A stretch of DNA of 32,698 nt. It comes from Gloeobacterales cyanobacterium ES-bin-313. Its GTDB lineage: Bacteria > Cyanobacteriota > Cyanobacteriia > Gloeobacterales > Gloeobacteraceae. The notes under the pieces were generated by a model. The model ran no database searches. It worked only from the letters and a program-made list of their open reading frames with translations, and had not been told where the DNA came from. Made by a program: the position numbers and the translations under genes. This document shows positions 13,875-22,332 of the stretch, piece after piece (the stretch's first letter is position 1; every line of letters starts with the position of its first letter). The stretch spans positions 1 to 32,698 of the forward strand of contig JACMLN010000016.1 of assembly GCA_014379585.1 (NCBI GenBank), read 5' to 3'.

Positions 13875-14936
13875 ATGAAACCCAAATCTCTTATCTTCGA
13901 CCTTCACCGCTGGGCTGGACTCCTCTTCGGAGCAATCTTGTTGGTGATTGGACTGACTGGCAGCGCCATCGTCTTCTGGCAAGAACTCGACCCCCAAGTC
14001 TACCCTGAACTCTATCGAAATTCAGGCAAACCTACCGCCTCCCTTGAGCGGGTCATTGCTGCTGCGCAGGCTACAGTGCCGAAGATCAGACCCACTGGTG
14101 TTACCCGCCAAGAAGAAAATATCTATATGGTTCACTTCACCACCCCAGATCAATTGAGCTTAGATGTTTTCGTAGACCCACTGACATACACAGTTCGGGG
14201 ACAGCGCATCTTCCAACAGAGCTTCTTTGGTCTTCTCTACTCCCTCCATTACCAACTTTTGGCTGGGGAGGCTGGGGAATGGGTGACTGGAATCACCGCA
14301 ATTATGCTGATGGTACTCAGCTTCAGTGGCCTAGTGCTCTGGCCAGGGTGGAAGAAGTGGAAGGCAGGGACAAGTCTGCGTTGGAGAAGTAACACACGTA
14401 TTCTTGCCTTCGATATCCACAAGCTCACCGGCCTGTTCGCTCTACTCTTTCTGGTGATCCTGGGAGCGACGGGTACCTACTTCACGTTTAACGAACCCTT
14501 GCGGGCAGCAATTTACACGATCACAGGCACTCCCCAGATGCCAAAACTCGCCTCGAAACCCATTCCAGGACGCTCACCCCTCGGTGCTGACGTTCTGCTT
14601 GCGAAGGCCAAACCGCATGTGGGTGATGCTGAGTTGCGCGGGTTCTACTGGTCAGACAAAGCGGATGCTGTGGGTCGCGTGGTGCTCTCGATTCCAGGGG
14701 AGGGAGCAGCCAATAGTCTTCTCAATATCTATCTTGATCGCTACAGCGGCGAGGTGTTGCAAGTACAGGATGCTCGCCGTCCAAACACGGCTGAACTCGT
14801 CCTCAACTGGGTCGGACCGTTGCACTTCGGCACCTTCGCAGGGGTGTTTAGCCAGATCATGTATCTCTTTATCGGTCTTGCTCCTGGTGGATTGTTCCTA
14901 ACCGGATTCTGGCTATGGCTGAAGAAACTGCGGTAG
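13875..14936 (+). CDS. PepSY-associated transmembrane protein
   Basis: A 353-residue inner-membrane protein of the PepSY-TM family, often encoded beside TonB receptors and thought to act in iron-siderophore reduction or uptake. TM1 is FDLHRWAGLLFGAILLVIGL, with the family HRWxGL motif. TM2 is near residue 140 (GEWVTGITAIMLMVLSFSG), TM3 near 190 (FDIHKLTGLFALLFLVILG), and TM4 at the C-terminus. A PepSY-like periplasmic domain lies between TM1 and TM2 and another after TM3. The conserved His residues (HRW, HYQLLAGEAGEW, DIHKLTG) could bind haem or metal. The ATG is seven bases after the stop of the TonB-receptor remnant, with no strong ribosome site, suggesting translational coupling. It is intact although its upstream partner is dead. 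Confidence 0.88.
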   Translation: MKPKSLIFDLHRWAGLLFGAILLVIGLTGSAIVFWQELDPQVYPELYRNSGKPTASLERVIAAAQATVPKIRPTGVTRQEENIYMVHFTTPDQLSLDVFVDPLTYTVRGQRIFQQSFFGLLYSLHYQLLAGEAGEWVTGITAIMLMVLSFSGLVLWPGWKKWKAGTSLRWRSNTRILAFDIHKLTGLFALLFLVILGATGTYFTFNEPLRAAIYTITGTPQMPKLASKPIPGRSPLGADVLLAKAKPHVGDAELRGFYWSDKADAVGRVVLSIPGEGAANSLLNIYLDRYSGEVLQVQDARRPNTAELVLNWVGPLHFGTFAGVFSQIMYLFIGLAPGGLFLTGFWLWLKKLR

Positions 14937-14989
14937 GCGCAACAGCTCAAACTACAAGAATTGTCAGTATCAAACATAAGAGGTGAAAA

Positions 14990-17362
14990 GTGATAAAGAT
15001 GCTTCAAGCAACATCTGGGCACAGGCAGTGCCTGCGGTTAATCCTGCTATCCAGCAGTCTTGTTCTCCAGATACCCACCCAGGTGTCCGCGCAAGCAGTG
15101 CTTCCGGCTCTGCGCAAATCCGCCTTCGAGGCCGTCAAGACCGAGGCCCGCTGGCTGGCTCGGCAGGAACAACAGACACCATCTGCGGGTGGAGGTGGAG
15201 CAGACAGGCAACAGGACGAGGATCCTCGTCCTTCAGATCCAAAGGCTCAGGACGAAGCGGAAACACTCGATGAAATGGTCGTGACTGCCACCCGCACCCG
15301 CGAACGCGTGCAGGATGTGGCTCGCACGGTCACCATCGTCAACCGTCAGCAGATCAAACAGCAGTCGCTGCTGACCACGAACCTAGGGGACATCCTCGGC
15401 TTCACGGTACCGGGCTACAGCGCTCCCAGCGACAGCCCAACTCGGGGAACATTCCGAGGACGCGACACACAGACACTCATCGACGGCATTCCCCAGACAG
15501 GTAACTACGCCTACAGTAACCAGTTGCGCTTCATCGTGCCACTGTCGATCGAACAGGTGGAAGCAGTAGGTGGGCCGTCAGCTCTGTACGGTGATGGGGC
15601 TACCGGTGGCACCCTCAACATCATCACCCGCAAAGGGAGCGCAAACTTCCAAACCAACGCCCGCGCCAGCCTCAGTCTTGGCCTGAGCAACCTCTCCGCT
15701 GGCTCAGGTTATCTGTTTGAGCAGTTCATCTCAGGCAAGATGGATGCTTTCGATTACGCTATCACCGCCTCCTACACGGGTATCGGCAGCATTTACGATG
15801 GACGCGGTCAACAAATTCCCGATTCCTGGTTCGGTACCCTCGGCAACACGAACACCTACAACTTCTACAGCAAATTCGGCTTTAGCCCAGGACCGAGTGA
15901 TCGACTACAGTTGACAGTCGGCTACGCCAACGATCTTTCAGACCCTAACAGCTTTACCGATCCAAGTGTGGAGAGCAGTGGCAGAGAGTTTGCTCGGGCC
16001 AAACGTGGCCGCTTGGTCGTCGAAAACAGTCCTTATGGTTCGCAGCCGACCAAGCGCAATCTGCAGCTCGCCTTGGAGTACACCAATGACAAGTTTCTCG
16101 GAGCCAGCAAAATGCTAGCCCAGGCATCCTACCGCAACTCCTTTGAGCTAACAGCAGTGAATGATAACAGATTCACTAGCGATGGTAGCGGCGGCCCCTT
16201 CGATACGATTAGTCGCGGTGTCTGGGGCGAGTACATCACTACCGCCCGCTTCCAGGTAGAGACGCCATTTTCGGATAACTTTAAACTGCTCTGGGGCAGT
16301 GACTTTAAAAATGACCCGGTGGAAGCATGGCAGTTGGAGACCTTCGACCCCAGGGTTTACGACGAAAGTGGCGGACTTGTGCAGAGCCGCAAAGGTAACT
16401 TCTTTTACAACCCGGCTTACACTCTTACAAACATCGCCGGTTTCTTACAGGCTAATTGGAATATTAGCGATCAGTTCATCGTCAATGGCGGTTTGCGCTA
16501 CGAGAACGTGAGCTTCAGCGTCGGCGACTACACAGCCGCCGAGACGGGTCAGGCAGTTCGGGGCGGCAAACTCAATTTCAACTCCACCGTCGCCAACCTG
16601 GGCATTGTATATAAGCCAAGCCCCAAGATTAGTATATTTGCCAACTTCGGCCAAGGCTTCTCTTTGCCAGTCTTCGCTAACCCGCTGACCACTGCCTCCT
16701 CTGGCTTTTCGGTCTCCAGTGCCCTGACCGCGCTGCAACCAAAACTGGTGGATAGTTTCGAGGTAGGTGTGCGTGGTCGATGGAACAGCCTGCAGGCAGC
16801 AATTTCAGCGTATTACACTTTTTCATCCCTCGATGTCGGCTTTGTCCAAATTGCCCCCAACGAGTTTGAGAGCGTGCGCTCACCCCAGCGCACCTACGGT
16901 CTCGAAGCATCGATCTCTGGCCAGCCTGATCCCAACTGGAACCTCGGTGCTACCGTCGCCTGGGTACAGGGTGAGCAAGACGCGTTCAATGATGGCAATT
17001 ACTACCCGCTCAATTCATACAGTGTTAATCCGCTGAAGGCCACCCTTTTTGTGGAGAATCAGACCACTTCCGGCTGGCGTAACCGTCTGCAGCTGTTGTT
17101 TTCTGGCTCCCGTGACAGTGCCTACAACGCGTTTCTGCCCTCTGGCTTTCGGGTTGAGGGCGCTCCGATTGGTAGCTACGCGACCGTCGATTATCTGTCC
17201 ACACTGCAGATGGGGAACGGGACACTGGAAATTGGTGTGCGCAATCTGCTTAATGCCCAATACTCACCGGTTTACTCGCAGTACCTATCTGGCTTCTCCG
17301 ACCGCAACAACTACGCCGCGCGCGGGGCGACCCTCAACGTCGCCTACAGCTTCGGGTGGTAA
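14990..17362 (+). CDS. TonB-dependent outer-membrane receptor (siderophore/iron type)
   Basis: 790 residues. A signal peptide (to about 35, ending VSAQA) is followed by a hydrophilic Gly/Asp/Gln-rich linker (60-92) and a TonB-box-like segment DEMVVTATR (94-102). A plug domain spans about 105-225 (GTFRGRDTQTLIDGIP, GPSALYGDGATGGTLNIITRKG), then a long barrel ends in a terminal Trp, as expected for outer-membrane sorting. The ligand is unknown; iron-siderophore is most likely from similarity and the PepSY neighbour. GTG at 14990 follows GAGGTGA; ATG at 14999 is an alternative. A small stem-loop (arms 17369-17375 and 17398-17404) lies downstream. Confidence 0.9.
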   Translation: MIKMLQATSGHRQCLRLILLSSSLVLQIPTQVSAQAVLPALRKSAFEAVKTEARWLARQEQQTPSAGGGGADRQQDEDPRPSDPKAQDEAETLDEMVVTATRTRERVQDVARTVTIVNRQQIKQQSLLTTNLGDILGFTVPGYSAPSDSPTRGTFRGRDTQTLIDGIPQTGNYAYSNQLRFIVPLSIEQVEAVGGPSALYGDGATGGTLNIITRKGSANFQTNARASLSLGLSNLSAGSGYLFEQFISGKMDAFDYAITASYTGIGSIYDGRGQQIPDSWFGTLGNTNTYNFYSKFGFSPGPSDRLQLTVGYANDLSDPNSFTDPSVESSGREFARAKRGRLVVENSPYGSQPTKRNLQLALEYTNDKFLGASKMLAQASYRNSFELTAVNDNRFTSDGSGGPFDTISRGVWGEYITTARFQVETPFSDNFKLLWGSDFKNDPVEAWQLETFDPRVYDESGGLVQSRKGNFFYNPAYTLTNIAGFLQANWNISDQFIVNGGLRYENVSFSVGDYTAAETGQAVRGGKLNFNSTVANLGIVYKPSPKISIFANFGQGFSLPVFANPLTTASSGFSVSSALTALQPKLVDSFEVGVRGRWNSLQAAISAYYTFSSLDVGFVQIAPNEFESVRSPQRTYGLEASISGQPDPNWNLGATVAWVQGEQDAFNDGNYYPLNSYSVNPLKATLFVENQTTSGWRNRLQLLFSGSRDSAYNAFLPSGFRVEGAPIGSYATVDYLSTLQMGNGTLEIGVRNLLNAQYSPVYSQYLSGFSDRNNYAARGATLNVAYSFGW

Positions 17363-17435
17363 ATTTTAATACAGAAAAACACATGCTTAACCCTAAATCT
17401 GTATGTGCAATTCCTGGGCGTCGGGTGCAATACCA

Positions 17436-17570
17436 AGTACCCACAGTCTTCGGCGCACTGCGATTACCCGACTCCATGCTGTCGGTGTTGGTCTAAGAAC
17501 AATTCAACGCATCTCAGGGCATCGCTCCCTTGCCGCCCTTCAGCGCTACATCGAAGTGAGCCTCCAATAA
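17436..17570 (+). pseudogene. Truncated tyrosine recombinase copy (C-terminal fragment)
   Basis: A 44-codon open segment from STHSLRRTAITRLHAVGVG to RYIEVSLQ and a stop. It matches residues 149-190 of the recombinase at 11968 almost residue for residue, including HSLRRT, SGHRS and the catalytic Tyr, but differs at many third codon positions. It is therefore an older paralogue rather than a fresh duplicate. A deletion has removed the last codons before the shared tail sequence AATTTGCTCTA, and there is no start. The 18-nt motif follows, as it does for the intact copy. Confidence 0.8.
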
Positions 17571-17590
17571 ATTTGCTCTAAGCACTGATT

Positions 17591-17608
17591 GCACATAATA
17601 TTTTTTAT
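17591..17608 (+). repeat. Dispersed motif GCACATAATATTTTTTAT, copy B
   Basis: An exact 18-nt match to the consensus, 20 nt after the stop of the recombinase fragment. Copies A, C and D are at 12583, 18651 and 22658. Confidence 0.55.
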
Positions 17609-17695
17609 TTAGGTGCTTCGATCATGCAAGCTAACCCGCCCGTTGCTTTCTGGCCATTTACTAGCGTTGTTTTGAGTGATAGGCTCCCGATACTC

Positions 17696-17800
17696 GTCCT
17701 GCAGATATCCCCTAAAGGGACACTCCAATCCGGCAGGACACCCCAAGGGTGCTTCTTGCAGGGCGCTAGCTTCGCGTCAGGGTGTTTCCTTCGGGGTGCC
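17696..17800. repeat. Short-repeat-rich non-coding stretch
   Basis: It contains the inverted pair GTCCTGC/GCAGGAC (17696-17702 and 17733-17739), the hairpin CACCC-CAA-GGGTG (about 17740-17752), and two degenerate 33-nt units beginning GGGTGCTTCTTGC and GGGTGTTTCCTTC. The spurious peptide repeat GCFLQGAS/GCFLRGAS comes from these units. It resembles a cyanobacterial interspersed repeat; no gene is supported here. Confidence 0.4.
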
Positions 17801-17839
17801 TCCCTCTGGACGGTGTGCGGGCTTCTTGCATAGAGAGTA

Positions 17840-17848
17840 TGCTATACT
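17840..17848 (+). promoter_or_regulatory. Extended -10 promoter candidate
   Basis: TG-C-TATACT, an extended -10, 31 nt before the start of the 225-aa TPR gene. No good -35 was found at the right distance; TTGCAT is too close. Plausible because nothing else upstream would drive this gene. Confidence 0.35.
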
Positions 17849-17878
17849 GCTATATATTTACTCCAACTTGTTATCCAT

Positions 17879-18556
17879 ATGAAACGTGCCCGTTTTATGT
17901 TTGCCTCGGTTCTGGTACTACAACTTATTGTTTTACCTGGGGCATTCGCCGATTCCAGCGATGCTCCGGTTCAGCCAGTTACACCAACGACAGCAGAGCA
18001 ATACCTAGAGCGCGGAATTTCCCGCTTAAATGCTCAGGCTCCAATTTCTGCCATTGAAGATATGGATCAGGCGATTTTACTCTCTGCGAATGATGCTCGC
18101 GCTTACCTTTTGCGTGCCTATGCACGTGATAAGGTGACAGCAGTGATTCGGCCTGGTGCTGGCAAGTTCGAGACTTACGAGTTCGTTGGTCAATGTCTGC
18201 CTAGAAGCTCAAGCAATCGCAATTGTGTCCGTTGGGAGCAATCGATCTCCGACTATAGTCAAGTGCTGAATCTGTCTACGGATGTGAGATTGCAGCTTAA
18301 AGCTCGTATTGGTAGAGGCAATGCTCGCTATCGTTATGGTGATCGCGATAGTGCCTTGGCAGATCTCGACGAGGCCATACGTCTTGACCCAGAGAATGCT
18401 TTTGCTTATTTCAGCCGTGGACGTGTTCGAAGCAATAGGGATGGTGAGGGAGTTCGCCGAGACTGGCAGAAGGCTGCCGAGTTGTACCGAATCCAAGGCG
18501 ATTTTGCAAGTGCTGATGATTTGCAACAAGCACTCAATGGCGGCAGGCTTTTATAG
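17879..18556 (+). CDS. Secreted or periplasmic TPR-repeat protein, 225 aa
   Basis: A signal peptide (MKRARFMFASVLVLQLIVLPGAFA, cleavage near 25) precedes tetratricopeptide-type helices. The clearest repeats are EQYLERGISRLNAQAPISAI (41-60) and RIGRGNARYRYGDRDSALAD through DEAIRLDPENAFAYFSRGRVR (about 142-182). The insert between repeats has two cysteines (GQCLPRSSSNRNC), possibly disulfide-bonded outside the cytoplasm. Its last 40 residues resemble those of the convergent 327-aa TPR protein, so the two may be paralogues. The gene lies alone between motif copies B and C. The ribosome site is weak (ACTTGTTATCC). Function unknown; protein-protein scaffolding is the usual role. Confidence 0.75.
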   Translation: MKRARFMFASVLVLQLIVLPGAFADSSDAPVQPVTPTTAEQYLERGISRLNAQAPISAIEDMDQAILLSANDARAYLLRAYARDKVTAVIRPGAGKFETYEFVGQCLPRSSSNRNCVRWEQSISDYSQVLNLSTDVRLQLKARIGRGNARYRYGDRDSALADLDEAIRLDPENAFAYFSRGRVRSNRDGEGVRRDWQKAAELYRIQGDFASADDLQQALNGGRLL

Positions 18557-18650
18557 TTTCTGAGATTCTGAACAGCTACTTGTGTACAAGGATCTTGTTG
18601 CAGTAAGTCAGGAGCACGAAGCCGTTGAACTGTAGCAGGCACAAGGATCT

Positions 18651-18668
18651 GCACATAATCTTTTTTAT
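18651..18668 (+). repeat. Dispersed motif GCACATAATATTTTTTAT, copy C
   Basis: GCACATAATCTTTTTTAT, one mismatch to consensus. It lies 95 nt past the 225-aa TPR stop and contains the stop codon of the convergent 327-aa TPR gene (18665-18667). Confidence 0.5.
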
Positions 18669-19648
18669 CTGCGGCGAGAACGTCGTCCTCCACCCCATCG
18701 ATGGCGATCATCGACACTGAGTTGACGTAGAGCTTCAACGACCTTTTGAATACCAACCATATTGCCTTGCTCTTGAAAGAGCGCTGCTGCTCGTTCCCAA
18801 TCTTGATCGGCACGCAGTAAATTTCCACCGACGCGATAAGCTTGGCCGCGCCCAAGAAAGCAGGAGGCACAATTGGGATTTTGCTTGATGCCCAAGTTAT
18901 AGTCACGGATTGCTCCAGACAGATCCCGGAGATTCCAAAGGCGCAAATTGCCACGGTGCAAGTAGACATCCGGAACCTTCGGATCGTGTCTGAGGGCTTG
19001 GGCAAAGTCAGCCATTGCCAAAGTATTCGCTTTAAGACCTGTGTGGGCAATGCCACTGCGTACTAGGAGATCTGCTGAGTTTGGGGTCAGAGAAAGGGCA
19101 GCGGTATAGTCAGAAAGCGCACCGATGAAGTCTTTCACACTGCGTCGTGCATCACCACGACTCACCATACTCTGCACATCGTCGGGCTGGAGTTGCAAAG
19201 CAATCGTGAACGCTTCTATAGCTTTTTCGTAGTCTTCGTTAGCTGCGAGAGCCAGTCCAAGTAAGTATTGATAATTTGGGTTGTTCGGTTCAAGGGCAAC
19301 CGCAGATTGGAAATCAGCGAGAGCCAATGCGTTGTCTTGACCGGGTTGCATGTAGGCAACTCCCCGATCTACAAGCAACTCTGAGTTTTTAGGCTCTAAA
19401 CGAATAGCTTCAGAAAAGTCTTTAATTGCATCGTCAAGGTTTTGCTGCCGCAAATAAAGACTGCCTCTTAATATGCGTACACGAGCAAGATTTGGCGTTT
19501 GTTGTACGGCCTGAGAAAAGTAGTCGATCGCTTTTTGAGTCTCACCGCCACTGCGCATCTGGGTAACGCCTTGCTCCAACGGTGAAGCCAAAACAGGCAA
19601 ACCATTCAAAACAATTGCCAAGGCGCAGCCCAACCAGAAACTTCTCAA
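18665..19648 (-). CDS. Secreted or periplasmic TPR-repeat protein, 327 aa
   Basis: A signal peptide (MRSFWLGCALAIVLNGLPVLA, about 21 residues) is followed by seven or eight consecutive TPR units. Examples are AIDYFSQAVQQTPNLARVR, AIKDFSEAIRLEPKNSELL and AIEAFTIALQLQPDDVQSM, spaced about 34 residues apart. A cysteine pair is present near residue 260 (NPNCASCFLGRG). The C-terminus is very basic (RHRWGGGRRSRRR), which could bind nucleic acid or acidic surfaces. The start is TTG after GGGGG; no ATG gives a full signal peptide. It converges on the 225-aa TPR gene with similar C-terminal sequence. Partner and pathway are unknown. Confidence 0.8.
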   Translation of the reverse strand: MRSFWLGCALAIVLNGLPVLASPLEQGVTQMRSGGETQKAIDYFSQAVQQTPNLARVRILRGSLYLRQQNLDDAIKDFSEAIRLEPKNSELLVDRGVAYMQPGQDNALALADFQSAVALEPNNPNYQYLLGLALAANEDYEKAIEAFTIALQLQPDDVQSMVSRGDARRSVKDFIGALSDYTAALSLTPNSADLLVRSGIAHTGLKANTLAMADFAQALRHDPKVPDVYLHRGNLRLWNLRDLSGAIRDYNLGIKQNPNCASCFLGRGQAYRVGGNLLRADQDWERAAALFQEQGNMVGIQKVVEALRQLSVDDRHRWGGGRRSRRR

Positions 19649-19760
19649 AACAAACCCCCAATGCCCCCTTAGTTTGCCATGCGCACTTCCTTTTGGACTA
19701 TGACAAGTGACCGATATTTAAGGCTTACACTGGATGAGGTTTGTGTTTAGGAGATCTCTA

Positions 19761-20690
19761 TTGCGCTACGCGATCCTCGGTACAGGAGCAGTCGGTGGAT
19801 TTTACGGTGCGCGCCTTCAGCGCTCAGGCCAAGAAGTACACTTTCTCGCTCGCTCCGATTACAAAGCCATTCGCTCCCAAGGTCTGCACATTAAGTCGAA
19901 GGATGGAGACTTCACCTTACCAAAAGTGTACGTCTATGATGATCCCAAGGATATGCCACCCTGCGATGTCGCCATTGTGGCCTTTAAGACCACCGAAAAT
20001 TATTTATTGCCTAAAATCCTACCCCCAGTGTTAAAAGAAAACGGAGTTGCGTTACTCCTCCAAAACGGCTTGGGTTCAGAACAGGAAGTTGCTACATTTT
20101 TAGAGCCTGAGCAGATTTTTGGTGGCCTTAGTTTTATCTGTGCTAATAGACTTGCTCCAGGGCATATTCATCATCTCGACTACGGGTTTATGACCTTAGG
20201 GGCTTATGCTCCGAACTACGCAGCCAGAGGCATTTCTCCAATATTGGAAGCTATCGGCAAAGACTTTCATTGCGCAGGCTTTGCAGTCACATTGGAAAAA
20301 GATTTGCTCTTGGCTCGCTGGAAAAAGCTGGTTTGGAATATTCCTTTCAATGGCTTATCCGTCATTCTAAATGCTCAAACTGACAAGATGATGGCGAGTC
20401 CAGCTATCCGCGCCCTAGCAGAACAGTTAATGCAAGAAGTGTTAGCTGGAGCACGTGCCTGTGGTCGGGAAATACCCAAAGCTTTCCTAGAAGACATGCT
20501 GGAGCATACTGCAAAGATGATTCCCTACAAAACGAGTATGAAACTCGACTCTGAAGCGGGTCGCCCCCTCGAAGTGGAAGCGATCTATGGCAATCCACTT
20601 AGAATGGCCAAACAGTTTGGAATAGAGTTGCCCCGCATCGAAGTTCTCTATCAGCAACTCCAGTTTCTTAACGCGAACCTACCATCGTAG
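19761..20690 (+). CDS. panE: 2-dehydropantoate 2-reductase family protein
   Basis: A 309-residue ketopantoate-reductase-type enzyme, expected to reduce 2-dehydropantoate to pantoate with NADPH in coenzyme A synthesis. The N-terminal Rossmann motif GTGAVGGFYG (7-16) is at the usual place. NGLGSE (around 100), the lysine-containing WKKLVWNIPFNGLS, the EVEAIYGNP segment and the final helices fit the family. The start is TTG seven bases after AGGAG (19750-19754), giving MRYAILGTGAVGG; an ATG nine codons upstream would overlap the ribosome site. PanE-like proteins with other 2-keto-acid substrates exist, so the exact substrate is not certain. The 3' end overlaps the convergent cyAbrB-like gene by 23 nt. 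Confidence 0.85.
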   Translation: MRYAILGTGAVGGFYGARLQRSGQEVHFLARSDYKAIRSQGLHIKSKDGDFTLPKVYVYDDPKDMPPCDVAIVAFKTTENYLLPKILPPVLKENGVALLLQNGLGSEQEVATFLEPEQIFGGLSFICANRLAPGHIHHLDYGFMTLGAYAPNYAARGISPILEAIGKDFHCAGFAVTLEKDLLLARWKKLVWNIPFNGLSVILNAQTDKMMASPAIRALAEQLMQEVLAGARACGREIPKAFLEDMLEHTAKMIPYKTSMKLDSEAGRPLEVEAIYGNPLRMAKQFGIELPRIEVLYQQLQFLNANLPS

Positions 20691-20850
20691 ATTGGGCATC
20701 TCGCAGTGCTTTTTGAAAGCCGAACCAGTTCGCCCGACGACTGCCTGTGGGTGTTTTGATGAAGTAGCCCATCTGAACCGCAAAATCAGCTGTAATCCGG
20801 TGGTGATTCACTTTAATGCGATCTAGTAGAGCTGTGCCTGTAACTGGCAT
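20668..20850 (-). CDS. Short cyAbrB-type DNA-binding protein, 60 aa
   Basis: MPVTGTALLDRIK at the start and GYFIKTPTGSRRANWFGF at residues 31-48, ending ALRDAQS, match the conserved block of cyanobacterial AbrB proteins (TGxxLLxxVK...GYyxxxxxGxxRxNxxxFxxALxxA). Full-length cyAbrB proteins have about 120-140 residues; this has only that block. It may be a small regulator, a dimer-forming antagonist, or a truncated gene. The ATG eight bases after GAGGAG is well supported. The basic GSRR fits DNA binding. Its 3' end overlaps the panE stop. Confidence 0.6.
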   Translation of the reverse strand: MPVTGTALLDRIKVNHHRITADFAVQMGYFIKTPTGSRRANWFGFQKALRDAQSTMVGSR

Positions 20851-20910
20851 GATGCGCACTCCTCGAAATATTTTTCTAGAGTGCCCAGAGAAACAAAGGC
20901 CGCAATGCGT

Positions 20911-21498
20911 TTAGCTACGGAGCGCTTTCGGTTTGGCTAACCATTTCGCTGCGAGTACTCCACCCAAGAAACCAAACAGGTGCCCTTCCCAAGAGATGCC
21001 TGACTGACCTGGCAGAATGCCCCAGATCACCCCACCGTAAAGCACGCCGACCCCGATCGAGAGCATGATCGAATAGAGGCTGCGCTCGAAGTAGCCCCGC
21101 AGGAGCAAGAAGCCCACATAGCCAAAGACCACTCCACTGGCACCAATATGAACCGTGTTGGCACCGCCAAATAGCCAGACTCCAAGACCGGCACTCAAGG
21201 CAGTAATCGCCGAAACAGTGAAAAATTCCTTGGTATCCCGCAACATAATTAGCCAGCCGAGAATCACGAAGGGCACCGTGTTGGAGATCAAATGTTCAAA
21301 ACTGCCGTGGAGAAAAGGGGCGAACAAGATACCCCAGACCCAGTCCGCGTCGCGTGGGTGGATGCCAAAGCGATCTAAACCGTGTTGCAGCAGGGTATCG
21401 ATGATCTCAACCACCCAAAGACCGGCGGTAGTGGAACCGAGCACCCTGGCTTGTGTTTTTAATTCTTTGGTGATCGAAGTATTTTCTTGGCGAATCAC
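20911..21498 (-). CDS. Rhomboid-family intramembrane serine protease
   Basis: 195 residues with about six membrane helices. The catalytic dyad is visible: Ser121 in HIGASGVVFGYVG and His173 in EGHLFGFLGG. The family HGSFEHLISN segment (64-73) carries the oxyanion-side His and Asn. It cleaves membrane-anchored substrates in or next to the bilayer; the target is unknown. An N-terminal cytoplasmic stretch of about 23 residues precedes TM1. The start is GTG seven bases after GGGGA. It is divergent from exonuclease III across 57 nt, so promoters must be compact. Confidence 0.9.
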   Translation of the reverse strand: MIRQENTSITKELKTQARVLGSTTAGLWVVEIIDTLLQHGLDRFGIHPRDADWVWGILFAPFLHGSFEHLISNTVPFVILGWLIMLRDTKEFFTVSAITALSAGLGVWLFGGANTVHIGASGVVFGYVGFLLLRGYFERSLYSIMLSIGVGVLYGGVIWGILPGQSGISWEGHLFGFLGGVLAAKWLAKPKALRS

Positions 21499-21555
21499 AA
21501 CATCGTCCCCGTATCGCTAGACCGATTCTAGCCTTTGGGATGGTAGTCTCGATCT

Positions 21556-22332
21556 ATGTCAACGATTACCGTAGCTACCTGGAACGTCAATTCCATCGGT
21601 GCGCGCTTACCCGTCGTCGAAGGGTGGCTCGCCAAAAATCAACCGGAAGTGCTCTGCCTTCAAGAAACGAAGACTATCGACGAAAAGTTTCCCTACTCGG
21701 TCTTTGAAAATCTTGGCTATAGCGCCGCCATCAGTGGCCAGAAGACCTACAACGGTGTCGCCATCCTCAGCCGACTGCCCATCGAAAATGTTTCTAAAGG
21801 ACTCCACGATGACGACGATACCGCCCAGAAACGCCTGATCGTGGCAACCATTGCCGGAATACGCATCGTCAATGTTTATATTCCCAACGGGTCTGAAGTC
21901 GGCTCCGAAAAGTTTGCCTACAAAATGCAGTGGTTTGCGCGTCTTAGAGTCTACTTAGATCAGCATTGCGACCCCGCCCAGCCAACCTTGATCTGCGGCG
22001 ATTTCAATGTTGCTCCCGAAGAACGGGATGTCTACAACGTCAAAGCCGTTCAGGGCAAAGTACTTTTCCACCCCGACGAACATCGTGCCCTCAATGTCAT
22101 TCGCGACTGGGGTTTCCAAGACACACTCCGACTACATACCCAAGAAGCAGGGCAGTTTAGTTGGTGGGATTATCGTGCTGCTTCTTTTCGCCGCAACCAC
22201 GGCATGCGTATCGATCACATTTGGGTCAGTCCGCCACTCGCCCAACGCTGTGTTGCCAGTTGGATCGATGTCGAACCACGCAAGTGCGAAAAGCCCTCTG
22301 ACCATACGCCTGTCCTAGCGCAGTTTTCCTGA
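21556..22332 (+). CDS. xthA: Exodeoxyribonuclease III / AP endonuclease
   Basis: 258 residues of the EEP nuclease fold. Typical motifs are TWNVNSIGARLP (8-19), the metal-binding Glu37 in CLQETK, GDFNVAP around residue 155, MRIDHIWVSP, and the final catalytic His in SDHTPV. It cuts abasic sites and trims 3' ends in base-excision repair. Length and motif order fit bacterial XthA exactly. The ATG (MSTITVATWN) has no strong ribosome site (GATGGTAGTCTCGATCT), so expression may be low or leader-dependent. The 3' end overlaps the convergent 72-aa membrane protein gene by 18 nt. Confidence 0.93.
   Translation: MSTITVATWNVNSIGARLPVVEGWLAKNQPEVLCLQETKTIDEKFPYSVFENLGYSAAISGQKTYNGVAILSRLPIENVSKGLHDDDDTAQKRLIVATIAGIRIVNVYIPNGSEVGSEKFAYKMQWFARLRVYLDQHCDPAQPTLICGDFNVAPEERDVYNVKAVQGKVLFHPDEHRALNVIRDWGFQDTLRLHTQEAGQFSWWDYRAASFRRNHGMRIDHIWVSPPLAQRCVASWIDVEPRKCEKPSDHTPVLAQFS

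Noticed and set aside
17624-17833. 69-codon frame with GCFLQGAS/GCFLRGAS units, similar to a pentapeptide repeat
   Set aside because: Arises from two degenerate 33-nt DNA repeats; no start context and too short for a pentapeptide protein.
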